Positions 41,491 through 49,814 of a DNA stretch of 64,000 nt are shown piece by piece. The notes under the pieces are model-generated. The model searched no databases. It had not been told where the DNA came from and saw only the letters and a list, made by a program, of their open reading frames with translations. The DNA comes from BP-133 sp040756995 (GTDB lineage Bacteria; Actinomycetota; Acidimicrobiia; IMCC26256; BP-133): NCBI GenBank assembly GCA_040756995.1, contig JBFLYK010000003.1, positions 186,001 through 250,000 of the forward strand. Direction: 5' to 3'. Both the position numbers and the translations under genes were made by a program. The first letter of the stretch is position 1, and the number at the start of each line of letters is the position of its first letter.

Positions 41491-43068
41491 TCAGCGAGGG
41501 GGTGGCCCCTGTGGCGACTCAGGGGCTTCGGGAGGTTCGGGCGGGGCGGGAGACTGCGGCCGGGGCGGCGACTCGTCGCCGTTCCCCCGCCGCTCCATGA
41601 AGCCGGCCAGGAGCCGGCGGAGGTCTACTCCGGTGAGATCGGACCCGATCTGGAGACCCTGCTCGACGTTGGTAGCCACGTTGCGGGCCAGCGCTGATGC
41701 CCCGTCGGTCGAGATCACGGTGAGCTTGTCGATGGCCGAGACCGGCTCCGATGCCGCCCGCACCAGCTCGGGCAGGACGCGGACGACCAGGTCGAGAACG
41801 GCCGCCTCGTCATAGTTCCGGAAGGCCTCGGCTTTGCGGTCCATGGCTTCGGCCTCGGCCTGGCCTTTGGCCAGCACGGCACTGGCTTCGGCTTGGCCCT
41901 CTCGCTCCACGGCGGCGGCGATGGCCTCTCGGCGGGCCTGTTCGGCCGCCCCTCGGGCCCGGCCCTCGATCTCCTCGGCTTCGGCCAGCGCGGCCCGCCG
42001 GGACCGCTCACCCTCACCGGAAAGGCGGGCCTGCTCGGCGGTGGCCTGGGCGGCCTCGATGGTCGCCTGGCGGTTGGCTTCGGCCTCCAGGATGACGGCC
42101 CGCTTGGCCGCCTCGGCCTCCTGCTCGACCCGGTAGCGCTCGGCGTCGGCCGGCTTGCGGATCTCGGTGTCGAGCTGACGATCCTTGAGGGCGGCGTTCC
42201 GCTCGGCCACCTTCTCCTGCTCGGCCAGGACCTCCTGGTCGCGGGCGGCCTGGGCCAGCGGGCCGGCGGCGGCCGCCCGGGCGGCGGCGGCATCGGTCTC
42301 GGCCTTGATCTCGGCCCGCTTCAACTCGAGCGTCCGCTCGGCCACGGCGATCGCCTCTTCGGCCAAGAGACGCTCCTGCTCCGCCGCCTGGCGGGCCTTG
42401 GCTTCGGCGATCGTGGCCTCCATCTGGACCCGGGCCGCCTCGGGGCGGCCGAGGTCGGCCAGGTACTGGCCCTCGGCCTGGATGTCCTGGAGCTGGAACG
42501 TGTCGAGGGTGAGGCCCTGGTTCGTCAGCGAGCTTTCCGCCTCTTCGGCCACCGCCGAGGCGAAGGCGGCCCGGTCCTTGATGATGGCGTCGATGGTGAG
42601 GCGCCCGACGATCGACCGCAGCGACCCGGCCAGGACCTCCTGGGTGAACGTTTCGACGTCCTCCTGCTGGTCGAGGAATCGCTGGGCCGCGGCGCGGATG
42701 GCGTCCTCGTTGCCGCCCACCTTGACGATGGCGACACCGTCGAGATCGCACTTGATCCCCTGGGCGCTGACGGCCGCCCGGATGCCGACCGAGATCCGCC
42801 GGGAGGAGAGATCCATCACGTGCAGCTTCTGCACGAATGGGAGGACGAAGACACTCGCCCCCATCACCACCTTCTGACCCGACATGTCGGTCGAGATCTC
42901 ACCGGTTTCCGGGTTGCGCACGGGCTTACCTTTACGACCGGTGATGATGAACGCCTCGTTCGGGCCGGCCACCTTGATCCGGCGGACCAGCAGGTAGGCC
43001 ACGAGGACGACCAGGACGACGGCCCCGATGATGGCCACGACAAAGGGACTGTCCGAGACGAAACCCAC
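41491..43068 (-). CDS. Flotillin-like SPFH protein
   Basis: The protein has 525 residues. An N-terminal membrane helix (VVAIIGAVVLVVLVAYLLVR) and a band-7/SPFH domain (GPNEAFIITGRKGKPVRN, GGASVFVLPF-like stretch, DLSSRRISVGIRAAVSAQG) are followed by about 220 residues of Ala/Glu/Arg-rich coiled coil, a flotillin hallmark (AERTLELKRAEIKAETDAA). A Pro-rich tail ends it. Flotillins organise membrane microdomains. The NfeD gene 25 bases upstream on the same strand is its usual partner. Confidence 0.93.
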   Translation of the reverse strand: MGFVSDSPFVVAIIGAVVLVVLVAYLLVRRIKVAGPNEAFIITGRKGKPVRNPETGEISTDMSGQKVVMGASVFVLPFVQKLHVMDLSSRRISVGIRAAVSAQGIKCDLDGVAIVKVGGNEDAIRAAAQRFLDQQEDVETFTQEVLAGSLRSIVGRLTIDAIIKDRAAFASAVAEEAESSLTNQGLTLDTFQLQDIQAEGQYLADLGRPEAARVQMEATIAEAKARQAAEQERLLAEEAIAVAERTLELKRAEIKAETDAAAARAAAAGPLAQAARDQEVLAEQEKVAERNAALKDRQLDTEIRKPADAERYRVEQEAEAAKRAVILEAEANRQATIEAAQATAEQARLSGEGERSRRAALAEAEEIEGRARGAAEQARREAIAAAVEREGQAEASAVLAKGQAEAEAMDRKAEAFRNYDEAAVLDLVVRVLPELVRAASEPVSAIDKLTVISTDGASALARNVATNVEQGLQIGSDLTGVDLRRLLAGFMERRGNGDESPPRPQSPAPPEPPEAPESPQGPPPR

Positions 43069-43093
43069 GGGAGGCCTCCGCTGTGTGAAGTGG

Positions 43094-43606
43094 CTAGGCC
43101 GGGTCAGCCGGGCGCACCAGCACCGAGGACGGGGAGGTGACCGCTGCCACCACCACCGGTCGCCCGGCAGCCATCGGCCCGTCAGCCCGGGCGTTGAGCT
43201 TGAGCATCTGGCCCCGGAACACGAGGGTCACCTCGCCGAGCCCTGCCTCGGGAATAGGGGTGACGACCGTGGCCCGCTGCCCGACGAGTTCGGTCACCCG
43301 CACCGTCTCGTCGGTGGGCATGTTGATGAAGAAACGGGTCAGGGCCACCGTGACGCCGCCGATGACCACGCCACTGCCGAGCCCGCCGAGGGCACCGATC
43401 GCCGCCCCGGTCCCCGCCGTGTACATCACCAGGGCCGCGCCGAATCCAAAGGCGGCCAGGAACGAACCGATGACGGGAGCAGAGAACAGACCGCCGCCGG
43501 CTTCGAACTCGAGCGCCTCGAACACGCCGTCGAGCACCTCTCCGAGAACGAGGGACAGGAGCACGATGAGCAACCCGACCACACCGATGACGATGAAAGC
43601 GGTCAC
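43094..43606 (-). CDS. NfeD-like membrane protein
   Basis: The protein has 170 residues from GTG 43606. Two or three membrane segments (FIVIGVVGLLIVLLSLVLG; AALVMYTAGTGAAIGALGG) precede a C-terminal OB-fold (ELVGQRATVVTPIPEAGLGE, then GQMLKLNARADGPM). This is the NfeD1b-like form that couples to flotillin. It is the second NfeD/SPFH pair in the window, the first being at 13832-15251. The open frame above the GTG lacks family similarity. Confidence 0.85.
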   Translation of the reverse strand: MTAFIVIGVVGLLIVLLSLVLGEVLDGVFEALEFEAGGGLFSAPVIGSFLAAFGFGAALVMYTAGTGAAIGALGGLGSGVVIGGVTVALTRFFINMPTDETVRVTELVGQRATVVTPIPEAGLGEVTLVFRGQMLKLNARADGPMAAGRPVVVAAVTSPSSVLVRPADPA

Positions 43607-43768
43607 GCCGTCATGACCTTCGAGAACAACTGATCGTCTCTCTTCCGAACCGGGCGGCCGCAGCCGCCCACGGTGCACGCCGGGAGTATAGGTCCGGCCG
43701 CGATGCGTGGTCCCGCGAATTTAGGACCGGTAAGACTGGTTGGCCAAGACGCTGCGTGGAGGTCTGTC

Positions 43769-44674
43769 GTGCCGGTCCTGCCCGTCCCGGACGTGGTCGT
43801 GGAAGCGAGGCAACTGACCAAGCACTTCGGGCCGGTGGTCGCGGTCGAAGAGCTCGACTTCGACGTCCGGCGCGGTGAGGTCTTCGGATTCCTCGGGCCC
43901 AACGGGGCTGGGAAGACCACGACCATCCGCCTCTGCCTGGATTTGGTGCGGCCGACTTCGGGTTCGGTCAGGGTCCTCGGCGGAATCGGTCGAGACCTGG
44001 CCGTGCGGCGACGAATCGGCTACCTGCCCGGCGATCTCCGGCTCGATCCCCGTTACACCGCGACGGAGGTGATCGCCTTCTTCGGGGCGCTTCGCGGTGG
44101 AGTCGACGAAGCGGTCGTCAACCAGCTTCTGGAGCGGTTCGATCTCGATCCGAACCGGCCAGTGAGAGAGCTCAGTACCGGGAACCGGCGCAAGGTCGGC
44201 ATCGTTGCCGCCTTCGCCCACCGCCCCGACCTGCTCATCCTCGACGAACCCACCGCGGGGCTGGATCCGTTGCTGCAGTATGAGTTCCAGCAACTGCTCC
44301 GCCAGGCCGTGGACGGCGGCGCCACGGTCTTTCTTTCCTCGCACATCCTCCCGGAGGTCGAAGTGCTGGCCGATCGGGTCGGGATCCTGCGTCGAGGCCA
44401 GCTTGTCGCCGTGGCCGGCGTCGACGAGCTCCGGGCGCAGGCCCGGCAGCGGATCGACTTTCATGTCGCCGGTACGGTTGACGCCGCGGTCTTCGCCGGT
44501 CTCCCCGAGGTCGTGTCGCTGACCACCGCCGACGGCCTCGTGCAGGTGGTCGTCGAAGGGAGCGTCGACCGGGTTCTCAAGGCCGCGGCGGGCCTCGAGG
44601 TACGGCGGATCGTCACCCACGAAGCTGATCTCGAGGAGGTCTTTCTCGGCTACTACCGGGACGACCCGACATGA
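43769..44674 (+). CDS. ABC transporter ATPase, ABC-2 export type
   Basis: The protein has 301 residues from GTG 43769, with GGAGG seven bases before; the frame is open upstream to the divergent region. Walker A is GFLGPNGAGKTTT. The signature is the variant LSTGNRRKVGIV, common in drug or Na-export ATPases. Walker B is LLILDEPTAGLDP, and the H-loop is SSHILPEVE. A C-terminal regulatory part follows. It energises the permease coded by the next gene, which overlaps by ATGA. The substrate is unknown. Confidence 0.92.
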   Translation: MPVLPVPDVVVEARQLTKHFGPVVAVEELDFDVRRGEVFGFLGPNGAGKTTTIRLCLDLVRPTSGSVRVLGGIGRDLAVRRRIGYLPGDLRLDPRYTATEVIAFFGALRGGVDEAVVNQLLERFDLDPNRPVRELSTGNRRKVGIVAAFAHRPDLLILDEPTAGLDPLLQYEFQQLLRQAVDGGATVFLSSHILPEVEVLADRVGILRRGQLVAVAGVDELRAQARQRIDFHVAGTVDAAVFAGLPEVVSLTTADGLVQVVVEGSVDRVLKAAAGLEVRRIVTHEADLEEVFLGYYRDDPT

Positions 44675-45477
44675 CCGGCGTCGTCTTCAGCCGGTTCGTG
44701 CGCGACACCCGCCGCTCGCTGGCCTGGTGGGTCTTGGGCATGGTCGGGCTCGTTCTCTTCACCGTGGCCTTCTACCCCAGCGTGAAAGGCAACGAGGCTT
44801 TTGACAAGCTCTTCGAGGACCTGCCGCTGGCGGTCCGGACGCTGGTCGGCGCCCAGGAAGGCGTACCGCTCACCTCACCTCCCGGCTACCTGCATGGCCG
44901 ATTGTTCTCCGTCATGGTCCCCGTACTGCTCGTCACGTTGGGGATCGGCCTCGGCGCCCGGGCCATTGCTGGCAGCGAAGGGGACGGCACGCTCGAATTG
45001 CTCCTCGCGCAGCCGGTCACCCGGACCCGGGTGGTCGCTGAACGTTACGGCGTGGTGGTGGCCGTCCTCGCCGCGGTCAGCGCCACCATCACCGCGTCGC
45101 TCGTCGCTCTCGGTCCGTTCGTGGGTCTTCTTGATGGGATCACGGTCGGTGGACTGTGCGCGGCGAACGGCGCGGTCTTCTGTCTGGCGTTGCTGCACGC
45201 CACGCTGGCCTTCGCCGTCGGGTGCGCCACTGGACGGTCGGGTGCCGCCGTAGCCGTCGCCACGTCTGTCGCCGCTGGCGGCTACCTCGTCCAGAGCTTG
45301 GCCGCGCTCGGCGGCGGAGTGCCTACCATCGAAGGCCTTTCGCCCTGGCACTGGTATCTGGACCGCAACATCTTGATCGACGGCCTGGACCCCGCCGCGG
45401 TGATCGGCCCCGTCGTCATCGCCGGGCTTCTGTTTGCGGCCGGGTGCTGGCTGTTCAACCGACGCGACCTGCGCTGA
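44671..45477 (+). CDS. ABC-2 type permease
   Basis: The protein has 268 residues with six hydrophobic segments (RSLAWWVLGMVGLVLFTVAF near the start, then about 78-98, 115-140, 145-165, 170-200 and 235-255). The stretch GSEGDGTLELLLAQPVTRTRVV after the second helix is the family hallmark. It forms the membrane part of the exporter with the ATPase just upstream; the two genes overlap by four bases. The substrate is not evident. Confidence 0.9.
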   Translation: MTGVVFSRFVRDTRRSLAWWVLGMVGLVLFTVAFYPSVKGNEAFDKLFEDLPLAVRTLVGAQEGVPLTSPPGYLHGRLFSVMVPVLLVTLGIGLGARAIAGSEGDGTLELLLAQPVTRTRVVAERYGVVVAVLAAVSATITASLVALGPFVGLLDGITVGGLCAANGAVFCLALLHATLAFAVGCATGRSGAAVAVATSVAAGGYLVQSLAALGGGVPTIEGLSPWHWYLDRNILIDGLDPAAVIGPVVIAGLLFAAGCWLFNRRDLR

Positions 45478-45516
45478 GCGCCACATGATTCGCGACGACC
45501 GGTGTGGACCAGCACC

Positions 45517-46119
45517 TCAGTGCTGAAGCGCGTCTTCGAATCCGCCGCAGGTCTGTGCCGGACCATCGCCGTCACCGGCGAGCTTCGCCCGCAGGGAGTA
45601 ACGGTTCCCCGGTAGCAGAATGATCTCCAGACCGACCCACGAGAGGCGGGAGCGGAGTTTCGAGAGGCGCTGCGCCAGGGTGTTGTCGCTGTTGATTCCG
45701 TCCGGCCAGGCGGCTCGGACGAGATCAACGCGCCGGACCGCTTCATTGAAGCGCTCGAGCAGGACGGAGACCAGTGCCTGCTCCTTTGGCGGGAGCGGAA
45801 TCGAGCGGAGACCGACATGAAGGATGCCGAGCGGATCCAGATATGGTCGGCAGCGACCGTGATCCAGCGCGCGGAGGGCCAACTGGCGCAACCGAAGCCG
45901 CAACTCGGCCTCTCCCCCGTCCTTCCACATCCAGTCCTGGCAGCAGTCCGCACCGACCGGCGGCTCGGCACCGGCTTCCACGACGAGCAGGCGCGGGATC
46001 CGCGACTCGACGAGGTCGGCCATGGCGGAGCGTTCAGCGGGCCACTGCAGGATGCGTACGAAGCCGTGTTCCCCATCTCGCCCTTCGGGTACAGGCAGCG
46101 GCCCCTGCCGCGATGACAT
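45517..46119 (-). CDS. Winged-helix regulator, OmpR/PhoB-type DNA-binding domain
   Basis: The protein has 200 residues. Residues about 105-180 form a trans_reg_C winged helix: SIPLPPKEQALVSVLLERFN, VDLVRAAWPDG, and DNTLAQRLSKLRSRLSWVGL ending in a wing (PGNRYSL). The N-terminal 100 residues look like a degenerate receiver (RLLVVEAGAEPP) without a clear phosphorylation Asp. No histidine kinase is adjacent. It is convergent with the ABC exporter and lies 43 bp upstream of a hairpin that follows glnB. Confidence 0.72.
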   Translation of the reverse strand: MSSRQGPLPVPEGRDGEHGFVRILQWPAERSAMADLVESRIPRLLVVEAGAEPPVGADCCQDWMWKDGGEAELRLRLRQLALRALDHGRCRPYLDPLGILHVGLRSIPLPPKEQALVSVLLERFNEAVRRVDLVRAAWPDGINSDNTLAQRLSKLRSRLSWVGLEIILLPGNRYSLRAKLAGDGDGPAQTCGGFEDALQH

Positions 46120-46161
46120 GTTCCTCCCTCTCGTCGCGAAAGGATCGAAAGAGGCCGCGCT

Positions 46162-46196
46162 GCCTTCGCCGCCGGTACTGTGTCGACGGCGAAGGC
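46162..46196 (-). terminator. Hairpin after glnB
   Basis: GCCTTCGCCG at 46162-46171 pairs perfectly with 46187-46196 around a 15-base loop. It lies 16 bases past the glnB stop on the reverse strand and probably ends the amt-glnB transcript. No T tract is present. Confidence 0.55.
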
Positions 46197-46211
46197 TGGC
46201 GGCTCCGGATG

Positions 46212-46556
46212 TCAGACCGCTTCGGTTCCCATTTCGCCGGTCCGGATGCGCAAGAGCCGGTTGACGTCGGTTGCCCAGATCTTGCCGTCACCGATCTTGC
46301 CGGTGTACGCCGCTTTCTGGACGACAGTCATCACCATTTCGGCTTGATCGAGCGGACAGAGGACCTCGATCCGCAGCTTCGGGATCAGGTCGACGGTGTA
46401 CTCCACGCCGCGGTAGGTCTCACTGTGGCCGCCTTGCCGGCCGAAGCCGCGGACCTCGGTCACGGTCATCCCCTGAACGCCGGCTTCCCGCACGGCGTCC
46501 TTCACCGGCTCGAGCATCTGGGGCTTGATGATGGCCGTGACAAGCATGACCGTCAT
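46212..46556 (-). CDS. glnB: Nitrogen regulatory protein PII
   Basis: The protein has 114 residues, of standard PII size. It senses ATP/ADP and 2-oxoglutarate and gates the ammonium channel. VTAIIKPQMLEPVKDAVRE opens it, the T-loop contains ETYRGVEYTVDLIPKLRIE with Tyr53 (Tyr51 in common numbering, the usual modification site), and GKIGDGKIWATDVNRLLRIRTGE is the second PII signature. Its start overlaps the amt stop (ATGA), so it is the GlnK-type partner of that channel. Adenylyl- or uridylyltransferase genes are not adjacent. Confidence 0.96.
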   Translation of the reverse strand: MTVMLVTAIIKPQMLEPVKDAVREAGVQGMTVTEVRGFGRQGGHSETYRGVEYTVDLIPKLRIEVLCPLDQAEMVMTVVQKAAYTGKIGDGKIWATDVNRLLRIRTGEMGTEAV

Positions 46557-47959
46557 CGCGCCACCCCTGCCGCCACTTCGCGGCTGGCCGGAATCGAGCC
46601 GGGCGTGCCGGACGGATAGAAGTCAGCGCCGTAACCGGGGGCGCCGTGCTCGAGCACGTCGAGACCGGCGAGCTCCTCTTCCTCCGACACCCGCAGCCCG
46701 ATCGTCGCCTTGATCAGGGTGAACAGCAGGCCGGCGGCCACGGCTACAAAGGCAGCAATGGCGAAAACGCCGATGGCCTGAGTCAGCAGCTGGTCGGCTC
46801 CGCCCCCATAGAACAGGCCCTGCTTCCAGAAGTCGGAATCCTCGGTGGCGAACAGGCCGACGGAGAGGGTGCCGAAGGCTCCGCACACGCCGTGCACCGA
46901 AATCGCCCCGACCGGATCGTCGATATGCAGGCGATCGAAGAGCTTCACCGCCACGACCACCAGCACGCCGGAGACGGCGCCGATGGCAATGGCGCCGGGG
47001 CCGCTCACCGCCGCACAGCCAGCCGTGATCCCGACGAGCCCGGCGAGCATCCCGTTGGCGGCCATGGCGACGTCGGGCTTGCCGCTGGTGACCCAGATGT
47101 AGAGCATGGCGGTGATGGCGCCGGCCGCCGCGGCCAATGTCGTGGTGAGGGCGATACCGCCGATGGCGTCGTCGGCTGCCAGCTCGGACCCGGGGTTGAA
47201 CCCGAACCAGCCCACCAGGAGGATGAACGTTCCCAGCACCGCGTAGGGAATGTTGTGGCCGAGCACCGCCCGGGGCCGTCCGTCCGGCCCGTACTTTCCG
47301 ATCCGCGGGCCGAGCACGGCGGCTCCCATGAGGGCGGCGACGCCGCCGGTCATGTGCACGACCGACGACCCGGCGAAGTCGTGGTATGCCGTCGACAGCT
47401 TCGACAGCCAGCCTCCGCCCCAGACCCAGTGGACGACGACCGGGTAGATGAGCGCCGAGATGCCGACCGAATAGACGAAGTAGGACTTGAACTTGGTCCG
47501 TTCCGCCATGGCGCCCGAGACGATGGTGGCGGCGGTGGCGGCGAAGGCGACTTGGAAGATGAAGGTGACCGGGACGGTCAGGTTCCCGGCTTGGAACGCC
47601 CCGTCGCCCAGGAACCAGCCCTTCCACCCGAAGAAGTCGTTTCCGCTTCCGAAGGCGATGGCGTAGCCGACGGCGTAGAAAGCGATCGCCCCGGCACAGA
47701 AGTCCATCAGGTTCTTCATCATGATGTTGGCCACGCTCTTGGCCCGCGTGAGGCCCGCCTCCACGAGGGCGAACCCGGCCTGCATGAAGATGACCAGCAC
47801 GCCGCAGAGCAGCACGAATACGTTGTCAAGATTGGTCTGCACGGCATCGGGTGTGACCGGCGTCTCGGCCGCCCATGCCGGCGCTGACGTGGCGAACAGA
47901 CCGGCGGCCAACGTCGCTGCGCTTGTCAGCCCCGCCCGGAACACTGCCTTTCGAATCAC
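46553..47959 (-). CDS. amt: Ammonium transporter
   Basis: The protein has 468 residues from GTG 47959, with GGAGG before it. A signal-like N-terminus (about 30 residues) precedes eleven membrane helices. Family marks include LVEAGLTRAKSVANIMMKNLMD, DFAGSSVVHMTGGVAALMGA, GWFGFNPGSEL, and the pore histidines in HMTGG and SVHGVCGAFGTL. It conducts ammonia/ammonium into the cell. It is coupled to glnB, and a run of GlnR-like half-sites lies 160-200 bases upstream. Confidence 0.96.
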   Translation of the reverse strand: MIRKAVFRAGLTSAATLAAGLFATSAPAWAAETPVTPDAVQTNLDNVFVLLCGVLVIFMQAGFALVEAGLTRAKSVANIMMKNLMDFCAGAIAFYAVGYAIAFGSGNDFFGWKGWFLGDGAFQAGNLTVPVTFIFQVAFAATAATIVSGAMAERTKFKSYFVYSVGISALIYPVVVHWVWGGGWLSKLSTAYHDFAGSSVVHMTGGVAALMGAAVLGPRIGKYGPDGRPRAVLGHNIPYAVLGTFILLVGWFGFNPGSELAADDAIGGIALTTTLAAAAGAITAMLYIWVTSGKPDVAMAANGMLAGLVGITAGCAAVSGPGAIAIGAVSGVLVVVAVKLFDRLHIDDPVGAISVHGVCGAFGTLSVGLFATEDSDFWKQGLFYGGGADQLLTQAIGVFAIAAFVAVAAGLLFTLIKATIGLRVSEEEELAGLDVLEHGAPGYGADFYPSGTPGSIPASREVAAGVAR

Positions 47960-48119
47960 CGAACCTCCGTCCTCTGGATGTTTGAAACCTGCGTGGCGTC
48001 GACGGCGGAGGCGGACTTCGAGAGGGGCCGTGGTGGGTCATCAGCGACTCCTGGCGCGTGGTGTCCTTGCGCCGACCAGGCTTCCCGGCTCACCCCGGTG
48101 AGCAACGTACGCTGGGATT

Positions 48120-48157
48120 GCTTCCCTTCTGTCACGCCGACGTGAACGGATTGTTTC
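48120..48157 (-). promoter_or_regulatory. Candidate GlnR site upstream of amt
   Basis: Read on the reverse strand, four half-sites stand at 11-bp intervals: GAAAC (48157-48153), TTCAC (48146-48142), GTGAC (48135-48131) and GAAGC (48124-48120), each separated by six bases. Actinobacterial GlnR binds GTnAC-n6-GAAAC arrays before amt-glnB. Two half-sites deviate by one base each. A perfect TCACG/CGTGA inverted repeat at 48132-48145 overlaps it. Confidence 0.4.
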
Positions 48158-48244
48158 GCTCGGCGAGCCATGAAGATCGCCGTGGAACACCGAGCCAGGG
48201 CACGGTGTTCAAACCGGCTGACCGACGAGCAGTGAGGACGAGCC

Positions 48245-48520
48245 TTGACCGAAGTGCGCGACAACCCCGAGAAGTCACGGTACGAGCTGCTGGAGGACGG
48301 GAAGCTCCTCGGCGTGGCCGACTACCGGCCGATGGGCGACACGTTGGCCTTCCCCCACACCGAGATCGTTCCGGCCCGGCGTCACCAGGGGTTGGGGGCG
48401 CGGCTGGTGCGGGGGGCGCTCGACGACGTGCGGCGAAAGGGCGCCAAGGTGGTCCCGTACTGCTGGTTCGTGGCCGAGTTCATCGACGAGCACCCCGAGT
48501 ACGCCGACCTGCGGGCGTGA
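48245..48520 (+). CDS. GNAT acetyltransferase, YjdJ-like
   Basis: The protein has 91 residues, the short single-domain type of N-acetyltransferase. RYELLEDGKLLGVADYRPMG and HTEIVPARRHQGLGARLVRGAL (acetyl-CoA binding RxxGxG/A) are clear, and CWFVAEFIDEHPEYADL closes the fold as in YjdJ proteins. Start is TTG 48245; a GTG at 48254 is an alternative. The substrate is unknown. The MFS gene begins ten bases downstream, so the two are probably co-transcribed. Confidence 0.85.
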   Translation: MTEVRDNPEKSRYELLEDGKLLGVADYRPMGDTLAFPHTEIVPARRHQGLGARLVRGALDDVRRKGAKVVPYCWFVAEFIDEHPEYADLRA

Positions 48521-48530
48521 CCGGCTTCCG

Positions 48531-49790
48531 GTGATCGGCCTCCTCCGCCGCAACGGCGACTTCCGGGCCCTCTTCCTGGCCCAGATCGTCTCCTTCTGCG
48601 GCGACTGGTTCGCCACCGTCGCCATGCTCGGCCTGGTCATCGACCGGACGGGTTCCGACATCGCCGCCGCCGCGGTGTTCGTGGTGCAGACGCTGCCGGC
48701 CTTCGTGCTCAGTCCCCTGGCCGGACCGGCCGCCGACCGGTTCGACCGGCGGACCTTGATGCTCACCGTCTCCCTGCTCCAGGCCGCCGCCGCCGGGCTG
48801 TTCCTCGTCGCCCTGGACGGCCCGGTGCTGTTCGCCTTCGTGGCCCAGGGCCTGGTCTCGGCTCTGGGGGCGTTCTTCGCCCCCGCCTCTCAGGCCGCAC
48901 TGCCCAACCTGGTCGACGCCGACGATCTCAAACTCGCCACGGTGATGATGTCGAGCACCTGGGGGGCGATGCTGGCCGTCGGCGCCGCCCTGGGCGGGGC
49001 GTTCACGGTGGCCTTCGGGCGCGAGGCGGCGTTCGTCGCCGACGGCGCCAGCTTCCTCGTCGCCGCCGCGCTCATCGCCTCGGTTCGCCGCCCGACGCAG
49101 GAACCGGTCGGGGAGCGGTCCCGGACCCGGATGCGCCCGCTGGCCGACACCATCGAGACGTTCCGCTTCGCTCGCAGCCACTCGCTGGTGGCCGCCCTGC
49201 TCAGCTCCAAGCTGGGATTCGGCCTCGCCAGCGGGACGATGGGCATGCTGGCCCTCCTGGCCAACGGTCCCTTCGAATCCAGCGGGTTGGATCCGGACGC
49301 CGGCACCGGCCTCCTGCTCGGCGCCCGCGGCCTGGGCGTGGTGGCCGGCCCGTTCGTCGCCAACCGGCTGTTGACGAGGAGGGCCGACCGGCCGGTGATG
49401 AGCGGGATCCTCCTGGCCTGCGGCGCGGCCGGCCTGGTGTACGCCGCCGGCTACGTGGTCGTGGGGACGGCGCCGGTCATCGGCGTGGCCGTGGTCGGCG
49501 CGCTGGTGGCCCATCTCGGCGGAGGCGCCCAGTGGGCCCTGTCGACCTACGGGTTGCAGTCGGCGGTTCCCGACTACATCCGGGGCCGCGTGTTCGCCGC
49601 CGACTTCGCCCTGGTCACCGTGACGATGAGCCTGTCGCTGGCCGCCGCCGGCGGGCTGGCCGAGATCACCGGCCCCCGCCCGCCGACGCTGTTGTTGGCC
49701 GGCGTGGGCGGTCTGTGGGGTCTCGCCTACCTGACGCTCACCCGTCCGATCCGGCGGGCCGAGACGGCGCCGGTCGCTCCGGCGTCGTAG
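48531..49790 (+). CDS. MFS transporter
   Basis: The protein has 419 residues from GTG 48531 with twelve hydrophobic segments. The N-terminus RNGDFRALFLAQIVSFCGDWF and the loop 2-3 motif PLAGPAADRFDRRTLM mark it as a member of the MFS group of efflux permeases resembling enterobactin exporters (EntS-like). YGLQSAVPDYIRGRVFAADFAL in the C-terminal half is typical of this group. The transported compound is unknown. It follows the acetyltransferase and converges on the metallophosphatase gene. Confidence 0.88.
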   Translation: MIGLLRRNGDFRALFLAQIVSFCGDWFATVAMLGLVIDRTGSDIAAAAVFVVQTLPAFVLSPLAGPAADRFDRRTLMLTVSLLQAAAAGLFLVALDGPVLFAFVAQGLVSALGAFFAPASQAALPNLVDADDLKLATVMMSSTWGAMLAVGAALGGAFTVAFGREAAFVADGASFLVAAALIASVRRPTQEPVGERSRTRMRPLADTIETFRFARSHSLVAALLSSKLGFGLASGTMGMLALLANGPFESSGLDPDAGTGLLLGARGLGVVAGPFVANRLLTRRADRPVMSGILLACGAAGLVYAAGYVVVGTAPVIGVAVVGALVAHLGGGAQWALSTYGLQSAVPDYIRGRVFAADFALVTVTMSLSLAAAGGLAEITGPRPPTLLLAGVGGLWGLAYLTLTRPIRRAETAPVAPAS

Positions 49791-49814
49791 CGCCGGGGCC
49801 CGAGCGAAGCGGCT

